A stretch of DNA of 64,000 nucleotides from Melastoma dodecandrum. Its lineage: Eukaryota; Streptophyta; Magnoliopsida; Myrtales; Melastomataceae. The DNA lies in contig JARUPY010000190.1 of assembly GCA_029817715.1 (NCBI GenBank), positions 2,356,001 through 2,420,000 on the forward strand, given 5' to 3'. The notes below the pieces were generated by a model that was not told the origin of the DNA, ran no database searches, and saw only the letters and a list, made by a program, of their open reading frames with translations. The translations under genes and the position numbers were made by a program. This document shows, piece after piece, positions 48,828 to 58,900 of the stretch; position 1 is the stretch's first letter, and each line of letters begins with the position of its first letter.

Positions 48828-50664
48828 TGTTGACAAGATTTTGATGATGAGTCAAACAGCAGGTTTGACCTGCTATGACTTTACAGAAGCTGAAACCTCC
48901 TGTAACAAAGATACGCTTTGTAAGAGAGGAAAAATATCAAGAAAATATTTTCTTCACCCTCCAAGGATCATTTCAGATCAAGAGACGTGATTAGAGAATA
49001 TTTCCATAAATAGATATTTCAATAATAAATTATTTATTAATTAATTATTGATTATCTTAATTAAATTATTAATTCAAAAAGAGAATATTCTTAGGAATAT
49101 TATTTGGATTAATATTTCGTCCAGATATAATGTTTTACTTGTTTGGAATGAATCAATTATTTTGGGAATAAATCGTTGATTATTTCCTTATATAGAAGGT
49201 CAAGTTGCTGTTACTGGCCGAACCTTCTGTAATGCATTATCTGGGGATTTAATTGTCAAAATAAGACAAAATTAAATTTGGAGGTTCCAACCAGATATTT
49301 GCACGACCCCATCATCATATTTCTCAAGTTGGAAATAAAATATTCTTTCTTTCCAACTATAGAAGGTTGTTGACCGATTTAGGCTCTAACCTTCTGTAAG
49401 ATGAGATCTCGTGATTGGATGATTCGATTGATCTGAAATCAATCAAATATTGTCCCTAAATGATTTTTACACGATGGGGATTAATCTGGTCATTTTACGT
49501 TTTTGGCAAAATAAGTTTCCTTCTTTACAGGAGGACGAAACCTCTATATAAAAGAAAAACCTAAAAACACTAAATACATATAGATCAGAGGTAAGTCTTG
49601 GCATTTGACAACATTAGTGGTGTTTAACGTGTGTGCAAGTGTGCAAGACGGATTCTCCAGGCGAGAGTTCTCGCAGGAGGTAACTACAGCGGGTTGAGCG
49701 TGGGTGAAGCCGCTCCGGTGACTTCGTTGCGTACGGATCTGAGGGACTCGACCGGAACTTTGTCCGTGACGTCGGACTGCGTGCATCAGGGCCTGGGGAA
49801 GGGTTCGTTGGTGGCGAGTAGGCGTACAGAGTTGGTCGGAGAGAAGGAGTCCGTAGCAGGGGTTCAGTGGTGAGGGACCTCCAACCTTCTGTAGTTGGTT
49901 ATTTTGTTATCTGTGCGTTTGCAGCAGGTGTGCTTTGGTGAAGCCACTCCGTGGGCGTCGTTGGCTGCAAAACCGAAGGACTTGGCCAGGAGTGCTGTCA
50001 GTAAAGCCGGGTGGGCGTACAGCAGGTCGAAGAGAAGGTTGTTGCAGCAGGCGTAAGTGGTGAGGGACTGAAACCTACTGTAGTCGTGTTATCTTTATTT
50101 GTTTTGCAGATTAAACCAAAAACACAAAAAGAGAAGCATATCAGAGGCGTCCAAACACTTGGAGAAAGCGTCATCGGATCTGTTCGTTGATCCACAGAAG
50201 GAACAGCCCGCTACAGAGTCACAGAAGGCTGAAGCTTCCAGCCAACGTTCTGTGCTTGCTCAAGTCTGGTTGATTTCCTTGTGATTCGACCTAGACACAT
50301 CCTAAACACAGCAAGAGAGTTTCTTGCATTAGTAAAGCTAGTCTTACCGTCCCGTGGTTAAAGAAATTGTTTTCTTACACCACAGAAGGTTTTACCTTCT
50401 ACACTGTAATCTCTATACGAGTTATTAGTGAAAAGTGACCGAAAGTGGACGTAGGTGATTTCACCGAACCACTATAAAATCCTTTGTGTTTTGCGACTCA
50501 TTTCGAAGTCAATTTCACACGTTCCGTAATTACAGAAGCTTGAAGGCTCTGTAAATTACAGTAAGTTACTTCCGCCGTGAGGGTTGTGAAAAAGCGTTTA
50601 AAAATTCCTTAATTGGACTTAACACTAATTCACCCCCCCTCTTAGTATAATCTTTGGGCCAACA
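48828..50664 (+). repeat. 3' LTR of the deletion derivative
   Basis: About 1.84 kb, TG...CA. Contains TATATAAAAG (49543-49552), a good promoter box, and several short inverted repeats of AGAAGGT...ACCTTCT. A sub-unit of about 170 bp is repeated inside it (about 49690-49880 and 49925-50090). Confidence 0.85.
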
Positions 50665-50669
50665 CTAGC

Positions 50670-52489
50670 GATGATTTAGATGTCAATGTCCCCACTAAAC
50701 ATTTATCAGATCACTGACTATTTCAGATTAATATATTCATTAATCCGTGAAACTTTATCATTAGTAATTTTACCTGTAGAAAAGTAAAATAATCAATGAA
50801 AAATACTCGTTTTTATTAATTATTTATCCACAAATAACATAAAGTGTCTTGACACAAAATGCACACACTAACAGTATCGAATAGACGGGATTGTAATAAT
50901 TGAAAAGACTATAATAAAAGAAAACGTACCGTATCCGTCATCTCGGAACGACGAAGAGAAAACCTTTGGCGGAGTAATCTTCTTCCCCTTTTCTTGATGG
51001 AGAGAGCACAAAAAACCGAACAGAGACATTCAATTTTTTAAACCTAGGAACCGGATATAAATATCCATAATCTTACAATCTATGATCCTGATATAAGAAT
51101 AGTGTACACCTTGTCGTAAGCCACATCAAATAAACAAGATGTGCATATCCCAAACAATATTAACGATGATAATACTTTAGAGCTAACATAAAAATATGGA
51201 AGCTCAATTATGAAAAATTTAACATTCTCTCACTCAAATAACATTAATTGTATCTAAAGAAAATCATTCAAAATGACTCTCCAGTTATAACATTTATATG
51301 ACCAAGTATCAAACTATGACAGTGCAGAGAGTATCACTTAGATCACAATATTTAAATTACAGATTAGTAGGCGGCCACGGGATGGAATGCAGGAGACGAG
51401 CGGAAACAAGTTTGAGGTGTAATATTACTTGCCCAAAAGGAAAAGATCACGTGTCTCGAAAACGGAGATTCTCCATTTAAACCGTGTTAGTTTCTATATA
51501 TTTTATTTCCTTATTAATAATAAGGTTAAAATTGACATTTTACTTGTTTTTTGTATTTCTTTATTTTAACCTAATTTAGATTTTTGTTAACATTCTTCTA
51601 TTTTATTATATTTTTAATTTTTTGGAGCAAAATAAATTTTATTTAATAATTTACTTAATAAATCCTACTAAATCATATTCAACAAAACATATAGGTTATA
51701 TTATAAACCTTAAAATCTAAAACATAAGCCCTAAATACAAAATTAAACACTATATATTAAATTCTAAATTATAAATCTCCAAAATTAAATAATAAACACG
51801 TTAAACCATAAATTCTAAACCTTAAAACATAAACCGGCCAAACCATGAATCTAAATTATTAAACCATAACTTGCATTAAGGGTATTATAATAATTTTAAA
51901 ATATTAATGATACTAATTTCCAGCGGATAAAAATAAATTTATATCATCTTGATTAGAAATGGAGAGGATCCTAATCCTTGTTTCGGATGCGTCTGTCGTT
52001 AGCATTTTTTACTCTTCCACTTTCCAAATTGTTATTTTCTTAAAAGTAAATAAACATCTACGTTAAAATAAAATTCGCAATATAGGAAATAATTTTCTTT
52101 TATTGATAACTTTTTTTGAAAGACAGACAAATAAACGGTAAAGTAGTAGGGAAATAATTTGTATCCTAAATTTTGAGGTTACTTACTATCTTTTAAATTT
52201 TGTAACTTCTTTTTAAAGAATATGTGTTTCTTTACTAATTATTAAGAGTAGTTTTTTTGGGTTTCTTAATTTAGTAAAGTGATTTTTGTATATTTGTGAA
52301 AACTATTTTCTACGAATAAAATGTCAGCAGAAATAATTTCGTAAGCAATCTTCTTGTGTCGCCTTTCTGTTTGTTTAATTTCATGGTGAGATATTGTTAT
52401 TCGATAGCCTTATAATAATCGAATTACTGAGAAAGTAAATTTAAATAAACGAAACTGGTCCCGTTGATTGAAATTAAAATAATAATAAT

Positions 52490-52550
<61 letters not shown>

Positions 52551-52680
52551 TGAGTGCTTCTCAAGAGTACAGTTCTGTTGGTGCAAATGGTCAAAGCTTA
52601 AAGTAGGAACAAATATTGTGGTGGATGTAAGTAATAGAAGTAGTCCCAATAGTAAGTAATCCTTTGTTTTGACGTTGCCA
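50670..52680. other. AT-rich spacer with TAA microsatellite
   Basis: No gene recognised. Very AT-rich. A long TAA/ATA microsatellite lies at 52481-52550. The far right end is the 3' flank of BAHD copy 2. Confidence 0.55.
52481..52550. repeat. TAA trinucleotide microsatellite
   Basis: About 22 units with one AAT interruption near 52492. Confidence 0.9.
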
Positions 52681-53946
52681 TTAGCGGGGGGAGGAGGCGT
52701 AAGAGAGGAGCTCCTTGTTCTTCTCGAACTTGGACATGTCCTCCGCCCCCAGCGTCACGTAGACCTCGATGCTCTCACCGTCCTTCCCGTCCCAGAAGCT
52801 CACCATGTGCGAGTGTGGCATCCCCACCGTGCTCACCCATGCCGGCTTCCCCCACCCAATGTCCGCATCGTACATCGGGAACCTGCACAGGCTCGTGAAG
52901 AGAATCGGCAGCATGTTCCCCTTGCGAGACTCCTTCGTGATCTTTTCCTCCTGCTTCAGGTACTCTGATGTGTCCTGAATCTGCTTCACGCAGCCCATGT
53001 CGACATCCCTGATGCGCTCCCTCACTCGGCTCACCATCTCCCTCTCCCCAACGTCGGAGAGGTCCATCACGTTTTTGATAGCGACGATGATGTTCCCAAA
53101 GTGTCGGAACGACAGCTGTGGGGTGGTCCTCTGCCTAAGATTCACCGGCTCGATAAGGACATACTTCGTCCTTTGCATTGTTTCCATGTGACGCTGCAAG
53201 ATGAAAGCTTTGAGGGCCTCGACGCGGCTTGGACGGAGCTGCCTCTCAGGGTTGGCATACTTGTCTCTTAGGCTCGAAATTGTGGTAGGTCCAAACACAA
53301 ACCTTTTGGTTACCAGACCTTCCTTGATGATTGGACTTATATCGTCCTTCTCCTGATCGGGCAATTCTATTGCAGGGAAAAGCTTCACAGACCCGAAATC
53401 GGGAACAAAGGACTCGTAGTCTTCATCCCCACGGGATATGGCAGCCCAGCAGTTGAGGAACAAAATGCAGGACAGGGCGTCCCCAACCTTATGTGATATG
53501 CAAAGACACACAGCCAGGCCTCCACAGCCGAAGGACGTGACCTGGACGCCCGCAGCCATGTCATTGACATCACAGAGCCCGAAAGGCACGAGGGGCTTGA
53601 GCAACTCGGGCTCGCGGTCCTCCAGGACTTCCGAGAGCAGGCAATTTGCACGAGCCTCGACGTAGTGGATGCCACGGTCATTGCAATCCACATGGGCTTG
53701 GCCTGACTTCATCTTTCCTGCGAGCGGGTAAAAAATGCTGAGTGCCTTGGAGAGGGAGCTTTTGACTTGGGCGAGCTTCTTTTCAAGGGTAGTGAGGCTG
53801 TCGTTGTGGTAGAAGAGGATGAAAGGCATGAAGTAGGGATTGGCGATCTGGTCGAGGAAGGAGAAGTCGTGGCGGCGAAGGTGGGGCGGGGTAGGGGAAG
53901 AAGGCTTGATCTTGTCGACCACCTCAACTTGTACGTCCAGCTTCAT
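52681..53946 (-). CDS. BAHD acyltransferase copy 2, intact
   Basis: Single-exon, 421 residues from MKLDVQVEV (53946) to SSPR. A further in-frame Met lies at 53994, but the start shared with copy 1 is preferred. HKVGDA supplies the catalytic His; the second motif is ADIGWGKPAW (DIGWG, not DFGWG). Roughly 80-85% identical to copy 1 by eye, with conserved blocks HLRRHDFSFLDQIA, FYPLAGK, CNDRGIHYVEARA, VQVTSFGCGGLAVCL and HMETMQRTKYVL. It is the undamaged sister of copy 1 and shows where a normal C-terminus lies. Likely acylates a small alcohol using acyl-CoA; substrate cannot be read from sequence. Confidence 0.92.
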   Translation of the reverse strand: MKLDVQVEVVDKIKPSSPTPPHLRRHDFSFLDQIANPYFMPFILFYHNDSLTTLEKKLAQVKSSLSKALSIFYPLAGKMKSGQAHVDCNDRGIHYVEARANCLLSEVLEDREPELLKPLVPFGLCDVNDMAAGVQVTSFGCGGLAVCLCISHKVGDALSCILFLNCWAAISRGDEDYESFVPDFGSVKLFPAIELPDQEKDDISPIIKEGLVTKRFVFGPTTISSLRDKYANPERQLRPSRVEALKAFILQRHMETMQRTKYVLIEPVNLRQRTTPQLSFRHFGNIIVAIKNVMDLSDVGEREMVSRVRERIRDVDMGCVKQIQDTSEYLKQEEKITKESRKGNMLPILFTSLCRFPMYDADIGWGKPAWVSTVGMPHSHMVSFWDGKDGESIEVYVTLGAEDMSKFEKNKELLSYASSPR

Positions 53947-55857
53947 CTTCTTCTTACTTTTAGTTCCCTTTTGAGAGGGTCTTAACACAAGCAACTGAGG
54001 ATGTAAGAAGACTCAGGCTATCGTTTGCAAGCTTATGGTGTTCGAGTGAGTAATCCCCCTCTCCTCATTGCATTTTATACTTAATAATGGGGCGCAGTGA
54101 TGATGTTGGTCGTGTATTTACCAGGTCACTCCACGTATGGTTTGTAGCATTGAACTATTCCTGACGAAGAATTCTTTCTTAGGCTGACGTTGACTTTGAA
54201 TTATATTCTGCTTGTTATTCTAAACGTGTTTGGTTAGGGTTGGGTGAAGGCGATTCGATCCCACATTTCCCTGTATATTTGACTTTGGCATTTCCTCGTA
54301 AATTTTAATGCCCGGCCTATTCGTGATTTAAGGGACGAACAGGCCGAGTACCTTTGATTTAGTTAAAGCTAACGTTGACGGTGGCCGTCCCCATATAAAT
54401 CGTCTTCTTAGAATATGCAGGAGAACCGTTCCAACGAAAGAACAAGAAGATGAAGAAAAAGTATTCCGTAGAACTGCGAATTAGGGAGCGTTGGACGTAC
54501 GTATCATACACACAGGCGCGCATTCAGTTGATGTATGGGAATGCTTACAGCATGTAAGTTTCTGATGCATTGCGCCTTTGATTACACGAATTATCGGGAA
54601 AGTCGCGATCATCAATAGTCTTTTAAGGATAGTTTTGTTAAATAGAAGGGGGTGCGAACCTGATCACTATCGTCACATTGTTTACATGACAAGAATGATG
54701 TTGCGGTAAAATACTTTACTTCGATGCAATGCTAGGGTTACAGAGGAGTTGAGCATTATCTGTGATCTCCGCGTGCAGTCGCAATGCGGAAGCTCATGAC
54801 GTGTTCTTGCGGAGTACTTTCTCTTTCCTTTTTACAAAATTTGAACTGTTCTCGGTTCATGAAGTGACGCCAAGAGATTAAATTGCAAGTTGGGGGAGTG
54901 TTCAACCGTCTGATCACCAATAAGTTTCATCATCCATCATCGTTTACTTACAAAATTTAATCCTTGTTCTCACCTATACCCCCACAAAAACAAAAAGAAA
55001 ACGCGGCCGTATTCGCTTATTAGACAACAGATCAGGACCATTCAAACCGGGACATATCAGTTTCGTTGTTATAAAATTCGCACATGAAGCCTCCCCGTGA
55101 TCAAAGGCGAGAGAATGAGACGAGTTCTGAGTGTAATATCTTATACTTGCCCAAACGCGTGAAATTATGTCGAGCATAAAAAATGTGTTTAGAGTCAAAT
55201 CTACAAGGAAACACGGCATCTTCTGATCGCATTCCACACCAAACCAATTAAATAACACTTGGAATTCGAAGTCAGCCGTCGCGAAGGAGGCCTTATCAGG
55301 AACACTTCTTCATTGCCATAACAGACATATATAAGCCGATGGAAAGACTCGGTAAAAGTATAATATTGAGAGATTCATATCTCTACTAAACCCCGATTTT
55401 ATGGAAAAATCGATGAGTTAAGTGAGACTGCTAAAACAGCACCAAAGATCAGCCTTCTTCTACAAAATCACTCTAAAAAGGAATTAAAAAAAATGTTAAT
55501 TTTTTTGGTGTAAAAATTCTACTAACGTCAAACTAATGCTATTCTAATTCGATTCAAATAAGGGGTTCGACAGACCACTCAAGTTTGAATCACTTAAGCT
55601 TAAGAAGCCTTTGGAAGATTCCTCGTAAGGCTACCGATGCCCATTTGCGACCTTTTTAAAGACCCGCCGGATCAAGGCCTGCAACACTGGCATGACTTGC
55701 TCGTCCTCCTGAAAATTACGCCGCGTCAATCTCTAAACCGCTGTGGACTTCGTCCATGGACTTTTATCTTCATTTTGAACGTAAGAACATAAACTCAAAT
55801 GATTCCCCTGTATTCTCTTATGACAACAGATTAATTCTCTCACTTTCCATACCAAGA
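53947..55857 (-). promoter_or_regulatory. Upstream region of BAHD copy 2
   Basis: TATA-like AGTATAAAATG is near 54071-54082, in the same position as in copy 1. Shared blocks include AAGCAACTGAGGATGTAAGA, GGTGGCCGTCCCCATATAA, ACACAGGCG and GATGCCCATTTGCGACCT. The similarity shows that promoter and gene were duplicated as one unit. Confidence 0.7.
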
Positions 55858-56121
55858 ACTTGGAGGAAGTCGAGATAGTCGATGCGATCGAGCCTTCCTC
55901 AATGACGCTGTCCGGTCTTTGCTGTCGCATCCTTTTCCTCTCCCTTGACCAGATCGCCTAACACATCTTCATGCCTTTCCTCCTCTTCTACCACGATTAC
56001 CTGCATCATTCCCTCTTCCCCATTGTCCCTTGTGCTTTCTACTTGACCGCAGAATGGATGAAGGTGGAAGTAATCCATACGGATTACGATGATCGTAGCA
56101 TCCATTACGTTGAGGCTCTAT
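55858..56121 (+). pseudogene. BAHD acyltransferase N-terminal relic
   Basis: Plus-strand translation gives VEIVDAIEPSS, SLDQIA-stop-HIFMPFLLFYHDY, FPIVPCAFYLTAE and DDRSIHYVEAL, matching the first 110 residues of a BAHD enzyme in order with an in-frame TAA and small deletions (the YPLAG block is degraded). Nothing matching the catalytic motif follows. It points away from copy 2. Confidence 0.8.
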
Positions 56122-56576
56122 TGTTATTGTTTTACAGATATAAATAGTAAAATAATTATTAATGTCGAAACACATAAATTAGTATGTCCTAATGTCACTA
56201 AGTTAACATAGGGTTTAGGGGAACGATAACACCAAAGGAGAGAGCAATTAATAGCAAAGAGCAGGGCGTTCATCCGAACTCATTAAAAGACTTGTCTTTT
56301 AACTCAAGACGCGATTCAAAACCCAGCAATCACCAACTACAAGTGCTGCATGTCCTCCAATGCATGCAAACATCCCCCCTCCTAATAAATTTCGCCCTTC
56401 TTTTCATGCAAAAGTGTGTTGTTTTCTGGCTTCCTCATTTACAGTCTCTCCCCGGCACCTTCAATTCCCTCAACTGTCCCGGGCCTTCTTCGCCCTTGAT
56501 AAAAAGGAGAGTGATTCCGACTCAGTTGTACTTGTCTTACATGCAGAACTGCGACCGGTCACTTGGGAGGGGAAGG
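56122..56576. other. Upstream region of the glycine-rich gene
   Basis: No gene. AT-rich to about 56240, then mixed sequence; presumably promoter and leader of the gene starting at 56577. An in-frame open stretch from 56292 lacks secretory features and is more likely leader. Confidence 0.4.
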
Positions 56577-57098
56577 ATGAGAGACATGGCGGCCAGGTCT
56601 TGGTTGGGGTGCTCCTTGGTTGCCATCCTTGCTCTTGCTCTGGCTGGTGCCGGTGGGGCACGTCCCGTCCCTGGAGTTGCAGATGGACCGAACAATGGCG
56701 GCAGAGAGAACGAGAAGACCGTTGCCGTCCTTGCTGGTGCACCCTTTGCTGCGGTTGCCGGCGATGAGAAGAACTTCATCGCGTTCGGTGGTGTTGGAGC
56801 CGCCGCCGGCATGGGTGGTGCTGCTGGCATGGGAGGTGGATTATTTCCTGGTCTCGGTGCCGGTATCGGTAAGTACGGAGGGATTGGTGGGGGTGCAGGC
56901 ATAGGTGGAATTGGCGGGGTTATCCCCGTCGGTGGCGCTGGCGGTCTACCCGGGGTTTTACCAGGCGGTCTGCCCACTGGTCTTCCCGGTGTCCATGGTG
57001 TGTCAGGCAGTATCCCGGTTTTACCTATCCCTGGTTCTCATGATGGTGGTACTCCATCTGGTCCTGGCACTGGCTCCGGCGGTCTACCGCTCCCATGA
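56577..57098 (+). CDS. Glycine-rich, putative secreted cell-wall protein
   Basis: Single exon, 173 residues from MRDMAARSWLG (56577). A signal peptide is clear: basic start, hydrophobic core CSLVAILALALAGAGGA, then mature ARPVPGV. The mature part has a short charged linker (NNGGRENEKT; GDEKNFIAFGG) and a long Gly/Ala/Ile/Val/Pro-rich region with GMGGAAGMGGG and IGGGAGIGGIGG repeats, ending in Leu-Pro-Gly repeats (GGLPGVLPGGLPTGLPG). It has no catalytic motif. Similar in style to plant putative cell wall proteins. I chose this Met over the upstream in-frame one because the signal peptide then sits at the N-terminus; the Met at 56586 is equally possible. Confidence 0.72.
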   Translation: MRDMAARSWLGCSLVAILALALAGAGGARPVPGVADGPNNGGRENEKTVAVLAGAPFAAVAGDEKNFIAFGGVGAAAGMGGAAGMGGGLFPGLGAGIGKYGGIGGGAGIGGIGGVIPVGGAGGLPGVLPGGLPTGLPGVHGVSGSIPVLPIPGSHDGGTPSGPGTGSGGLPLP

Positions 57099-58900
57099 GG
57101 ATTACGTTTTCTCTTATCGTGTCGTGAAGTAGTCTCCTAGGTCGATCGATGTTCTGTCTTTCATTTATTTTTCCCATGATGCAATGTAATCGGCAGTGGC
57201 AGTTAGATTTTGATGTTGGTCTGGAGAAGTGTTCCCAATGCCTTTCCAGTTGAACTTTGTTAACGTTTCTGTTGTTCTGTGGTTCTCTCATGGAATGTCG
57301 GTATGCATCTCATGGCATCTTTTCCTGTCCGCCTCGTTTTCAACTTTTAGGCCTTCCCTTACCCTTATGTTAAGTTCAAGTTCCTCGTATCATTCTCGTT
57401 CTTCTGTTGAGCATGTACCGAGGATTGGTTAATCTGGTCCGGTTGTAACTGGCGTCAAATGCCAGGGAAGCCCCGCCCGACTCGATTGATTACTCAGTTC
57501 TTGATATGCATCGCTACGAGATAATTTCTAAGGGAAACGAGACTCTTAAACTGTTCCAGACAAGTCATCTGGTTGCTGACCCTTTAGTTGTTTCCCCTCT
57601 CGTCGCCTGTCCATTTACAACCCTTACTCTACAGCTCCACAACTATTCCGTCCGGAAGCTCGCTTATATAAACATCCTCACGCTTGCAGCGTCATCCTTG
57701 CCACGAGAGTAACAGTTTGTCGTATCGGATGTAAACGGACATGAATACCCCGATTCTAGACTTGATGGTTAACTTTGCATATCTACTGAGTTCCTCGCCG
57801 GTGTGTCCAAAATGAGGGGAGGAGACTCATGTGCTGGACCATGGATTGGCCTTAAATTGGGCAAACAGACTAAATCATACTAAATCACATTTAACCCAAT
57901 TTTAATTATTTTAATAGACTGAGTCATCCTTTAAACATATTATAGTGGACGATGCTTATGTAGAAAAATTTGGAGTATTTACCTCTCATTTTTCTTTCCT
58001 TTTTTCTTTCTATAGTGGAGATAGACGCACACAATGACAGATCGCAACCATATTATTAAAAGCTTGTGGTAAAAAGGGATTTCGTTTGAATTTTCTAAAA
58101 TAATATTCTATAGCTTTTGTATGTTCTCCGTTCATTGTGTGAATAAGGAGTGAACTAATATTATAACCCAAAGAAATATTATGCAATTTGAATAATATAA
58201 GTACAAGACCATATTATAATATGTGGCCCCAAAATTGAGCGAGTGATAAGGGGGTTGAGGAAGTAAAGGATATTTCTTCTTTTTTTCCAATTAAAAAATT
58301 TTGAAATCAAAATTGAATATCATGTGTAATTCGGGGAAGAGTCCGTTGAAGTAATTTATCGCTCAATTGAATGCAATATTAAAGTTAGTAACCAAAATTT
58401 AACATTAAAAATGCATTTAAGTAGATTATTAAATTTGTTATTTAATATAGTTGTTTTTATTATTTCTTTCTCCTCCATGTGTTTAAAGGGACGTGTAGAC
58501 ATTTCATATAAGAGAAAGTTTAAGAAAGAGAAATCATTTCCGCAATCAAAACACTCCAATATACATTCCGCATAGGTGCAGCAGCTCTACAGAAGGTTTA
58601 CTCTATTCTACAAAAGGTCGTCGACGGTAAAAACATACGTTGTGCCCTTCTCCCTTCCTGTTCAATTTTTTCACACATAACCCCAACACAAAGATTAGTG
58701 TTTGGTTATTGGGATAGAATGATATGGATTCTGATAGTGGCTTTTTGTATGTCCCCTCAAGCTCTTGGTTTGAAAAAAAAAGGAACTTAGTAATACGAAA
58801 TCACAGTACCTTGAGATATTCAAAACTTATTCTTACATAGCAACAGCACGGTAGTAAAATACACGATACTAGGATAAACACTCCGGAACGAACATGGGGT
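57099..58900. other. Spacer between the glycine-rich and BAHD copy 3 genes
   Basis: The left part (to about 57450) is likely 3' untranslated region. The rest turns AT-rich after 57850. No gene or transposon ends recognised. Confidence 0.5.

Larger units (their letters stand above)
47077..50664 (+). mobile_element. LTR retrotransposon, large internal-deletion derivative
   Basis: 3.59-kb plus-strand element flanked by a perfect CTAGC target duplication (47072-47076 and 50665-50669). The right LTR (48828-50664, about 1.84 kb) begins TGTTGACAAG and ends in CAACA after AATTCACCCCCCCTC, a hallmark of long copia LTRs. The left LTR matches only its first 485 bp (47077-47561). It then jumps into the 3' part of an internal region ending with a polypurine tract (AAAAAAGGAGGAGAT, 48813-48827). 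The rest of the 5' LTR, the primer site, gag and pol are missing. Because both ends and the duplication are intact, the loss came after (or by recombination before) insertion. Confidence 0.88.

Noticed and set aside
45831..51170. An older LTR element hosting the 47077-50664 insertion
   Set aside because: The flanks look transposon-like, but I found no paired LTR, primer site or coding relic in this window.
52481..52550. Regularly spaced repeats suggestive of an array
   Set aside because: Plain TAA microsatellite without spacers; the same holds for 27609-27641 and 62107-62165.
56292..56576. Upstream extension of the glycine-rich protein by 95 residues
   Set aside because: The extension would bury the clear signal peptide in the middle of the protein.
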